Assembly (NCBI GenBank): GCA_046719305.1
Contig: JBDNDE010000270.1
Location: 1-6,542 of the forward strand
Direction: 5' to 3'
DNA length: 6,542 nucleotides
DNA from: RGDT01 sp046719305
GTDB lineage: Bacteria; Planctomycetota; Planctomycetia; Gemmatales; Gemmataceae
Shown here: piece after piece, positions 1 through 5,591 of the stretch
How the letters are laid out: every line of letters begins with the position of its first letter
Position numbering within the stretch: the first letter of the stretch is position 1
Made by a program: the position numbers and the translations under genes
Notes under the pieces: model-generated
Database searches by the model: none
What the model saw: only the letters and a program-made list of their open reading frames with translations
What the model was told of the DNA's origin: nothing

Positions 1-63
1 AGGGAAAAGGTAAGCATCGAAACAACCAGCCGCCCCTCGCTCTAGGCAACCCAAGGCTCGAAC
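1..63. other. Leader region upstream of lipA; no complete gene
   Basis: This short stretch cannot be assigned. A TAG at 43-45 is in frame with lipA, so lipA cannot start further upstream. The reading frame that ends at that TAG, or the one that ends at TAA 11-13, could be the tail of an upstream gene, but too little is visible to recognise one. A weak ribosome-binding sequence AAGG (53-56) lies 7 nt before the lipA ATG. I see no convincing -35/-10 promoter, so lipA may be expressed from a promoter beyond the window edge. Confidence 0.4.
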
Positions 64-963
64 ATGATAGCACTGCCGACTGTCCCCGCCCGTCCCCGTC
101 TGCCCGAGTGGCTCAAAAAGCCGCTGCCTGAGGGCAACGAAAACTTTTTCACCCACGGGCTAATCGAAGAGTTGCGGCTGACGACGGTGTGCGAAGAGGC
201 CCGCTGTCCCAATCGCGCCGAGTGCTGGTCGCGTCGCACGGCCACTTTTATGATCATGGGGGACACATGCACTCGGCCTTGTGGGTTTTGCTCGGTCAAC
301 AAAGGCACACCACAAGTGCTGGCTAGCGACGAACCGGCCCGCGTGGCCGAAGCTGCGTTCCGGCTGGGGCTAAAACATGTGGTCATCACCTCGGTCACCC
401 GCGATGACTTGCCCGATGGCGGGGCCGAACATTTTCGCCAATGTATCCTCGCAGTGCGTCAACGCACGGGTGCCGTCGTCGAAGTGTTGACGCCCGACTT
501 TCAAGGCAACACCGCCGCGTTGGATACGGTGCTGCACGCCGCGCCGGAAGTCTTCAACCACAACACCGAAACGGTGCCTCGCCTGTATCGCAAAGTGCGC
601 GGTCGGGCCGACTACCGCCGCACTCTCGACCTGCTGGCCTATGTCAAACGACAACGCCCTGAGACAGTCACCAAAAGTGGCCTGATGCTTGGCATCGGTG
701 AGACCATCGACGAACTCTTTGACGTGTTAGCCGACTTGCGTTCCGTCGATTGTGATACGCTCACCCTTGGCCAGTATCTCGCCCCGACACTCAAACATAT
801 CCCGGTGGCTCGCTTCGTCCCCCCCGAGGAATTTGACGAGCTAGCGGCTAAAGCCCGCCTACTCGGCTTCAAGAAAGTAGTCGCTGGCCCGTTTGTCCGT
901 TCTAGTTATCACGCCGACGAAATGGTCCATCCGGACGATCTCGGGGTGCGACTCCTGCCATGA
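64..963 (+). CDS. lipA: Lipoyl synthase (radical SAM, lipoate biosynthesis)
   Basis: This 299-residue protein inserts two sulfur atoms into the octanoyl chain on lipoyl-domain proteins such as the pyruvate dehydrogenase E2 subunit, giving the lipoyl cofactor. It is a cytosolic enzyme with two iron-sulfur clusters. The auxiliary-cluster motif C-x4-C-x5-C is at Cys43, Cys48 and Cys54. The radical-SAM motif C-x3-C-x2-C is at Cys69, Cys73 and Cys76. The conserved C-terminal RSSY, whose serine ligates the auxiliary cluster in characterised LipA, is at 279-282. The family block VLTPDFQG (141-148) and the NHNTETVPRLY segment (165-175) are intact, and the length is normal. The start is fixed: an in-frame TAG lies at 43-45 and the ATG at 64 is the only start codon after it. 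The stop overlaps the start of tmk in an ATGA, pointing to an operon with tmk and holB. No lipB is visible in the window. Confidence 0.97.
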   Translation: MIALPTVPARPRLPEWLKKPLPEGNENFFTHGLIEELRLTTVCEEARCPNRAECWSRRTATFMIMGDTCTRPCGFCSVNKGTPQVLASDEPARVAEAAFRLGLKHVVITSVTRDDLPDGGAEHFRQCILAVRQRTGAVVEVLTPDFQGNTAALDTVLHAAPEVFNHNTETVPRLYRKVRGRADYRRTLDLLAYVKRQRPETVTKSGLMLGIGETIDELFDVLADLRSVDCDTLTLGQYLAPTLKHIPVARFVPPEEFDELAAKARLLGFKKVVAGPFVRSSYHADEMVHPDDLGVRLLP

Positions 964-1574
964 CGGGTCGCTTCTTCTGCTTGGAGGGTCTGGACGGCAC
1001 CGGCAAAACCACCCAGTGCCGCCTGTTGGCCGAATGGTTGCGTGAGCGTGGCCACCAGGTGATCCAAGCGGTCGATCCTGGGGGTACGCCCGTGGGACAG
1101 GAAATTCGTCACCTGCTGCTCACGAGCCGCCATCATCTCACCCCCACATGTGAAGCGTTGTTGTTCATGGCCAGCCGTGCCCAACTAGTAGAACAAGTAG
1201 TTCGTCCGGCTCTCGATGCCGGACACATTGTTTTGTGCGATCGGTTTATCACCTCTACACTTGTTTATCAAGGCTACGCCGGTGGCTTGGATGTGGAACA
1301 ACTGCGTGCCGTAACGCAGTTCGTTGTCCCCGAGCGGTTCTTACCGCAGCGTATCTACTTGCTCGATCTGCCCATCGAAGATGCCCGCGTTCGCCGAAAT
1401 CGTCAGGCCGACCGCATCGAACAACGTGGACCAGACTACCATGAAAAAGTTCGCCAAGGCTTCCTGGCCGAAGCCCGACGCGATCCGAACCGCTTTTGCG
1501 TCGTCGATGCCCATGGCTCCATCGCCGCAGTCCAACAGCGGCTGCGTAGCGATCTGGCGGAGTGGCTGCGATGA
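960..1574 (+). CDS. tmk: Thymidylate kinase (dTMP kinase)
   Basis: This 204-residue cytosolic enzyme phosphorylates dTMP to dTDP with ATP, the step before dTTP. It shows the P-loop EGLDGTGKTT (9-18), the DRF motif (94-96) followed by the conserved Ser99 of the family, SRAQ (72-75) for base binding, and an arginine-rich LID with DRIEQRG (151-157). The P-loop lacks an internal arginine and the basic residues sit in the LID, as in type II (E. coli-like) enzymes. One oddity is that the usual REPGGT block reads VDPGGT (38-43), so the arginine and glutamate are replaced by Val and Asp. The ATG at 960 overlaps the lipA stop (ATGA, 960-963). The ribosome-binding site is weak (GGGG around 942-945), so expression probably relies on coupling to lipA translation. 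The stop overlaps the start of holB in the same way. Adjacency to holB is common in bacteria and supports the call. Confidence 0.96.
   Translation: MTGRFFCLEGLDGTGKTTQCRLLAEWLRERGHQVIQAVDPGGTPVGQEIRHLLLTSRHHLTPTCEALLFMASRAQLVEQVVRPALDAGHIVLCDRFITSTLVYQGYAGGLDVEQLRAVTQFVVPERFLPQRIYLLDLPIEDARVRRNRQADRIEQRGPDYHEKVRQGFLAEARRDPNRFCVVDAHGSIAAVQQRLRSDLAEWLR
1559..1562 (+). promoter_or_regulatory. Ribosome-binding site that decides the holB start
   Basis: GGAG lies 8 nt before the ATG at 1571. A GTG at 1562, in the same frame, would give a protein three residues longer, but it overlaps this site and has no good site of its own. The ATG at 1571, which also makes an ATGA overlap with the tmk stop, is therefore preferred. 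Confidence 0.6.
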
Positions 1575-2581
1575 CCTGGCAGCGTCTAAAAGGACACGAC
1601 ACGATTTTAGCCGGCTTCCGACGCGTGGTGGCGCGTGGCCGTTTGGCCCATGCATATCTGTTTGTCGGCCCCGAGGGCGTGGGCAAGAAAACCTTTGCTC
1701 GGGAACTGGCCCGCGCTCTGCTCTGTGATCGGCCCACCGAGCCGCTGACGGCTTGCGGCAATTGCGTCTCGTGTGCCCTCGTGGAGGCAGACACTCACCC
1801 CGACTTGACGCTGGCGCGGCGGCCCGAGGACAAGCACGAGTTTCCTGTCGAGCAGATGCGGGCGTTGCTGGCTAACTTTGCCCTGAAACCGGCCCGCAGC
1901 CGCGGACGCATCATTATCGTGGATGAGGCCGACGACTTCAACGAGGAGTCGAGTAACGCGTTTCTCAAGACCCTGGAGGAGCCACCGCCTGGGTCGCTGC
2001 TGATCCTAGTGGGCTTCAGCCCCGAACGCCAGCTACCGACTATCGTCTCGCGTTGCCAGGTGGTGCGCTTCGCGCCGCTGGCTGACGACCTGGTCCGTGA
2101 CCTCCTACGCCAAGCTGAAGTAGAAGAACATCTGTTAAATCGATTGGTTCGTTTGGCTGGAGGCAGTCCAGGTCGAGCATTAGCCCTGAGCGACCCCGCC
2201 TTGTGGAGCTTTCGCGCGGAACTGCTCCAAGGCTTACTCTGCACTCCCCTCGACACCCCTGCTCTGGGCCGACGCTGGCTCAACTTCGTCGAAGAGGCCG
2301 GCAAAGAGTCTGCTCCACAACGCCAACGTGCCCGTGCCTTGGTCGGTCTGATCGTCGATGTGTTGGCCGATGCTCTGCGTGTGCAACAAGGGGCCAAGCC
2401 GACACGTACCGGACCAGACGATGCGGCCCTAGTGCAGGCGTATGCTCAACGGTTCGACCACGAGCGGCTTATGAGCCTTATCGAGCGTGGCCTGGAAACC
2501 GAAGACCACCTAGACCGTCGCGTTCAGTTGGTCTTGGCGTTGGAAGCGTTCCTGGATGCGGCCGCCCAACAGCTAACGTGA
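1571..2581 (+). CDS. holB: DNA polymerase III, delta' subunit (clamp loader)
   Basis: This 336-residue AAA+ protein belongs to the clamp-loader complex that places the sliding clamp on primed DNA. Visible features are Walker A GPEGVGKKT (33-41), a zinc-module cysteine set (Cys52, Cys62, Cys65, Cys68), Walker B IIIVDEAD (114-121), the NAFLKTLEEPP block (129-139) and the sensor-1 SRC motif (160-162). The C-terminal third is poorly conserved and helical, as expected for the oligomerisation domain. DnaX (gamma/tau) has the same N-terminal motifs but is usually longer; the 336-residue length and the place directly after tmk favour delta'. The Walker A lysine and threonine are intact, whereas E. 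coli delta' has a degenerate P-loop, so this copy could bind nucleotide. The start is the ATG in the ATGA overlap with tmk. The 3' end faces glyS with a 6-bp gap. Confidence 0.92.
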   Translation: MTWQRLKGHDTILAGFRRVVARGRLAHAYLFVGPEGVGKKTFARELARALLCDRPTEPLTACGNCVSCALVEADTHPDLTLARRPEDKHEFPVEQMRALLANFALKPARSRGRIIIVDEADDFNEESSNAFLKTLEEPPPGSLLILVGFSPERQLPTIVSRCQVVRFAPLADDLVRDLLRQAEVEEHLLNRLVRLAGGSPGRALALSDPALWSFRAELLQGLLCTPLDTPALGRRWLNFVEEAGKESAPQRQRARALVGLIVDVLADALRVQQGAKPTRTGPDDAALVQAYAQRFDHERLMSLIERGLETEDHLDRRVQLVLALEAFLDAAAQQLT

Positions 2582-2587
2582 TCGGAT

Positions 2588-4231
2588 CTAACAACCGCCT
2601 TCGAGCAAGCGTTGGAGTTCCGCGGGCACCTCGTCCACAGGCAAACGACGCTGTTCGAGGGTGTCGCGGTCGCGGATGGTAACCGTACCATCCTGCACGC
2701 TTTGATGATCCACGGTGAAACAGTAGGGGGTCCCTGCCTCATCCTGACGCCGATATCGCTTGCCAATGTTACCACCATCATCATAAGCAACATAAAAGCG
2801 TTTCTTGAGAGTCAAATACAACTTCTGGGCAATCTCGGGCATGCCGTCCTTGTCAAACAGCGGGAAAATCGCCGCCTTGATCGGCGCAAGACGCGGGTGC
2901 AGCTTTAGCACCACGCGCGTTTCTAACACTCCCTTGTCATTAGGCACCTGATCCTCATGATACGCTTCGCACAAAAACGCCAGCGTGGCCCGATCGGCCC
3001 CAGCCGACGGCTCAATCACATGGGGAATGTACCGCTGCCCGGTCTCCTGATCTAGATACTCCATCTTCTTGCCCGAGCCTTTATGACGTGGCTTGCCATC
3101 ATCCCCCATCTCGACCACCAATTGCCCGTCCTTCTTCACCAGCTTGCCATCCTGATGGCTGCGGAGGTCGAAGTCGGCCCGATGAGCCACCCCTTCTAGT
3201 TCGCCGAATTCGCCTGGCGGCAAGAACGGAAAGGCATACTCGATGTCTGCCGTACCACAAGAGTAATGGGCGACCTCCGTGGCATCGTGTTCACGCATTC
3301 GCAAGCGTTCGCGTGAAAGCCCCAGCCCAAGATACCACTGGTAGCGACGTTCTCGCCAATACTGATACCACGCATAGGAGCTACCCGGCTCACAGAAGAA
3401 TTCGATCTCCATCTGCTCGAATTCACGCGAGCGAAAAGTGAAATGGCGTGGGGTGATCTCATTGCGGAAGCTTTTGCCGATCTGTGCGATGCCAAACGGC
3501 ACCTTGACCCGCGTGCTATCGGTGACGTTCTTGAAGTTCACAAAGATGCCCTGGGCTGTCTCGGGACGTAGAAAAGCGGTGTCGGCCTCGGTCCCCATCG
3601 CGCCGATGATGGTTTTGAACATCAGGTTGAACTCACGCGGTTCGGTCAGGGTGCCGGGCGTCTTGGCGTCCGGCCCAAGCACCTGCTCTTGCTGCGGTTT
3701 TGACACCGTGGTGAGCGGTAGTGGCTCGGAATGGTAGGTGAGTTGATCGGCTTGCTTGGCCCGCAGTCCGAAATGTTTTAAGGCCCGAGCCTCGATCTCG
3801 ACCGTCGGGTCTTCGGTCTCGGGCAAGATACAGATAAACAGCTTCTGCCCTTTGGCCTCGACCCAGCGGCCAACGAGTTGGTCGTAGCGATAACGCTTCT
3901 TGGTTTCCCGACAATCAACCATATAGTCATGAAAAAGATCATAATGGCCGCTACATTTCCATACTTGCGGATGCATGATGATCGAGCAATCTAATCCGAC
4001 CATCTGATAAGCGCTGGGAGCGCCAGGCGGGGCGGTCAATTCGTTGTGCCCGATCACCATGTCCTGCCACCACGCCTCCTTGAGGTTGCGCTTTAACTCG
4101 ACCCCCAAGGGGCCGTAGTCCCAAAAGCCGTTTAAGCCGCCGTAGATCTCGCTCGATTGAAACAGGAAACCCCGCCGCTTACACAGAGCTACCACCTTGT
4201 CCATTTTGTTCTCGGCTTTCTCGGCGGACAT
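2588..4231 (-). CDS. glyS: Glycine--tRNA ligase, dimeric (alpha2) class II type
   Basis: This 547-residue cytosolic enzyme attaches glycine to tRNA-Gly. It is the single-chain eukaryote/Thermus-like type, not the alpha2-beta2 GlyQ/GlyS pair. The N-terminal block RRGFLFQSSEIYGG (19-32) and the WDYGPLG segment (37-43) are typical. RPETAQGIF (222-230), class II motif 2 FRNE...FTFRSREFEQMEIEFF (255-279) and motif 3 with GADR (411-414) form the catalytic core. The C-terminal anticodon-binding domain shows TPYCFTVD (501-508) and DGTVTIRDRDT (514-524). A Lys/Gly-rich insert lies around 361-390, between motifs 2 and 3. I chose the ATG at 4231 because it lies just upstream of the conserved start, has GGAAGG (4242-4247) 10 nt before it, and is downstream of the proposed promoter. 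The next in-frame ATG (4204) is possible but has a poorer site. The frame stays open to 4501, but that extension has no family resemblance and overlaps the oxidase subunit IV gene. The symbol glyQS is also used for this type. Confidence 0.95.
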   Translation of the reverse strand: MSAEKAENKMDKVVALCKRRGFLFQSSEIYGGLNGFWDYGPLGVELKRNLKEAWWQDMVIGHNELTAPPGAPSAYQMVGLDCSIIMHPQVWKCSGHYDLFHDYMVDCRETKKRYRYDQLVGRWVEAKGQKLFICILPETEDPTVEIEARALKHFGLRAKQADQLTYHSEPLPLTTVSKPQQEQVLGPDAKTPGTLTEPREFNLMFKTIIGAMGTEADTAFLRPETAQGIFVNFKNVTDSTRVKVPFGIAQIGKSFRNEITPRHFTFRSREFEQMEIEFFCEPGSSYAWYQYWRERRYQWYLGLGLSRERLRMREHDATEVAHYSCGTADIEYAFPFLPPGEFGELEGVAHRADFDLRSHQDGKLVKKDGQLVVEMGDDGKPRHKGSGKKMEYLDQETGQRYIPHVIEPSAGADRATLAFLCEAYHEDQVPNDKGVLETRVVLKLHPRLAPIKAAIFPLFDKDGMPEIAQKLYLTLKKRFYVAYDDGGNIGKRYRRQDEAGTPYCFTVDHQSVQDGTVTIRDRDTLEQRRLPVDEVPAELQRLLEGGC

Positions 4232-4297
4232 TTGCAGCCATCCTTCCCGTAAGGCAACCAACTCAACTTTCGACTCTAACCCGCGACGAACGCACGC

Positions 4298-4306
4298 ATC
4301 ATAGCA
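4298..4306 (-). promoter_or_regulatory. Candidate extended -10 promoter of glyS
   Basis: On the minus strand this reads TGCTATGAT, that is an extended TGn followed by TATGAT (5 of 6 matches to the sigma-70-type -10). At a 17-nt spacing the -35 region is only CTGTCG, a weak match that an extended -10 could compensate for. Transcription would start near 4291, leaving a leader of about 60 nt before the glyS ATG. No T-box or other leader structure is evident. This is a motif match only. Confidence 0.45.
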
Positions 4307-4354
4307 CAAGCGGGGAACTCCGACAGCCGAGAATTGGCTCGCTTTTACCCGTGG

Positions 4355-4394
4355 GGAAAAGCAACAACGCCACCGAAATGTTCCGTGGCGTTGT
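4355..4394 (-). terminator. Rho-independent terminator of the cytochrome oxidase operon
   Basis: The arms 4385-4394 and 4364-4373 form a perfect 10-bp inverted repeat (ACAACGCCAC with GTGGCGTTGT). Inside it a further 3-bp pairing (GAA/TTC) is separated by one mismatch on each side. Read on the minus strand, the hairpin is followed by TGCTTTTCCCC, a short T-run. It lies about 50 nt after the stop of subunit IV and before the proposed glyS promoter, where a terminator is expected. The T-run is short, so strength is uncertain. Confidence 0.65.
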
Positions 4395-4442
4395 CGAGCG
4401 GATCGAAAAGGTCGAATGAGCTGTCGTAGAATCAGCTTGTGG

Positions 4443-4799
4443 TTAGTGATCGCGACGCGGCAAAAATCCCTGACCTTTGGAAGTGACGATCGGTTGCTCA
4501 TTGCGACCAGGCGACCAGTCGCGAGTGTTGTAGTCCAGTAGCATGATGCTCATCATGATCGCTAAGAACAGGATACCCGCCCCGCCGGACAACCAGACTA
4601 ACGGCCCGGAATAATACATGTGCATGAAAATCAGGGCCACCAAAAGCGTCTTGATCGAGGCAATCGTCAGGGCAACGGCGATTTCATAGGCACCTGTATC
4701 GACACTCTCAGCGATATAGACCGTCAACGCGGTTAAAGCCAAGAGAGCGACATAAACGATGGAGTAGGTGCCGGGGGTAATGGGTTTGTGTGCAGCCAT
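4443..4799 (-). CDS. ctaF: Cytochrome c oxidase subunit IV (prokaryotic type)
   Basis: This 118-residue protein is a small accessory subunit of a haem-copper oxidase in the inner membrane. Three hydrophobic segments are visible, at about 12-30, 38-60 and 67-89. The second carries the family's SIKTLLVALIFMHMY block (48-62), with a lysine at 50 and the FMHMY end. A polar tail of about 28 residues follows. The topology and motif match the prokaryotic subunit IV family (caa3/bo3 type), which has no catalytic residues and is thought to help assembly or stability. The ATG at 4799 is 3 nt after the stop of subunit III, and GAGG lies 9 nt upstream inside the end of that gene, so the two are probably translationally coupled. 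It is the last gene of the operon, followed by a hairpin terminator. Confidence 0.88.
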   Translation of the reverse strand: MAAHKPITPGTYSIVYVALLALTALTVYIAESVDTGAYEIAVALTIASIKTLLVALIFMHMYYSGPLVWLSGGAGILFLAIMMSIMLLDYNTRDWSPGRNEQPIVTSKGQGFLPRRDH

Positions 4800-4802
4800 C
4801 GC

Positions 4803-5591
4803 TTAGTGCCTCATCAGATAAAGGATCGGGAAGACGAAGATCCACACCACGTCGACAAAGTGCCAATACAGACCAGACACCTCAATCGGGGTGTAGTCAT
4901 CGACACCGAAGCGGGGGTAGAAGAACGTCCAAGTCCAATGGATGCCCATGATGGCAATCCCGACTACCATGTGCGTCGCGTGCAGTCCAGTGATCATGAA
5001 GTAGAACAAAAACGCCATCTGCAAACCTTTGAGCTTGTCTGGCGTCAGCAGCGTTTTGCCATCACGATCAGTGACAGTGATCTGCCGTTGACCCGCCACG
5101 GCAGACGAGTGATCGTGATGTTTGCCATCTGCATGCTTCTCATGATCATGAGAATGCTCATGGCCATGGAGAGCATAGCCGAAGTTCTTGCCCGGCAGCA
5201 GCCCGACTTCATACTCATGGTGCCACTCATAGGCTTTGATCACCAGGAAGAAGCAGCCAAAAAACAGCGTCAAGCCAAGAAACAGACGCAACAAGTTCTG
5301 ATTCTTGGTCTGAGCAGCCCACACGGCTAAGGCCATCGTAAAACTGCTCGTGAGAAGCACAGCCGTGTTGATGCCACCCAGCACGGCATTAAGCTTGTAG
5401 CTGGCCAACGAGAAGGCCTCGGGATTCAGGGTCCGCATGACCGCATAGGCCGTGAACAGCCCGCCGAAGAAGAGGATTTCCGTGGAGAGGAACATCCACA
5501 TTCCCAGGGTGTTCGCTTCTCGCTGTTGCTCCAGGTTTTCAAAGTGATGCGCGATGGCGGAGTAGCCGTGCGCGTGTGTATCAGTGGACAG
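4803..5591 (-). CDS. ctaE: Cytochrome c oxidase subunit III, CTG start, His-rich loop
   Basis: This 262-residue inner-membrane subunit of the oxidase is known to stabilise subunit I and its proton uptake. Hallmarks are HHFENLEQQREANTLGMW (15-32), STEILFFGG (36-44), GLHATHMVVGI (202-212) and YWHFVDVVWIFVFPILY (242-258). The first in-frame ATG (5501) would remove the first 30 residues, including the conserved EQQREANTLG. The frame is open back to 5630, and no ATG, GTG or TTG lies between there and 5501. The CTG at 5589-5591 follows a perfect AGGAGG by 6 nt, so I take it as the start; the gene then overlaps the end of subunit I by 11 nt. Between the KAYEWHHE segment (119-126) and the QMAFLFYFMITGLH helix (191-204) sits an insertion holding nine histidines within residues 142-161, followed by a polar stretch up to about 188. 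Its function is unknown. The identity of the gene is certain; the start is the less certain part. Confidence 0.92.
   Translation of the reverse strand: MSTDTHAHGYSAIAHHFENLEQQREANTLGMWMFLSTEILFFGGLFTAYAVMRTLNPEAFSLASYKLNAVLGGINTAVLLTSSFTMALAVWAAQTKNQNLLRLFLGLTLFFGCFFLVIKAYEWHHEYEVGLLPGKNFGYALHGHEHSHDHEKHADGKHHDHSSAVAGQRQITVTDRDGKTLLTPDKLKGLQMAFLFYFMITGLHATHMVVGIAIMGIHWTWTFFYPRFGVDDYTPIEVSGLYWHFVDVVWIFVFPILYLMRH

Noticed and set aside
1255..1794. A 179-residue minus-strand open frame across tmk and holB
   Set aside because: It is Arg/Ser/Ala-rich shadow coding typical of high-GC DNA, lying opposite two well-supported genes.
1795..2397. A 200-residue minus-strand open frame inside holB
   Set aside because: It is a low-complexity Arg/Ser-rich shadow, with no motif, lying wholly opposite holB.
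2591..2613. A small inverted repeat (CAAC-GC ... GC-GTTG) as a holB/glyS terminator
   Set aside because: The stem is only 6 bp with a bulge, lies within coding sequence, and has no T-run on either strand.
4232..4442. A small RNA, T-box or riboswitch in the 211-bp gap before glyS
   Set aside because: Apart from the hairpin terminator and the -10-like box I saw no conserved T-box or riboswitch elements, and the leader after the proposed start is only about 60 nt.
4232..4501. An N-terminal extension of 90 residues on glycyl-tRNA synthetase, since the frame stays open to an ATG at 4501
   Set aside because: The extension has no resemblance to the family, is rich in Arg/Cys, overlaps the end of the subunit IV gene, and would run across the terminator and the proposed promoter. 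The ATG at 4231 fits the conserved start and has a ribosome-binding site.
5110..5170. Repeated CATGATCATG-like and ATGG/CATG units that look like a DNA repeat or operator
   Set aside because: They are explained by the His/Asp/Glu codons (CAT, GAT, GAG) of the His-rich loop in subunit III; no regular unit or dyad of operator type stands out.
4788..5330. A 180-residue plus-strand open frame opposite subunit III
   Set aside because: It is the antisense shadow of the subunit III gene; its composition (His, Gln, Met rich) mirrors the complementary codons, and it has no recognisable domain or ribosome-binding site.
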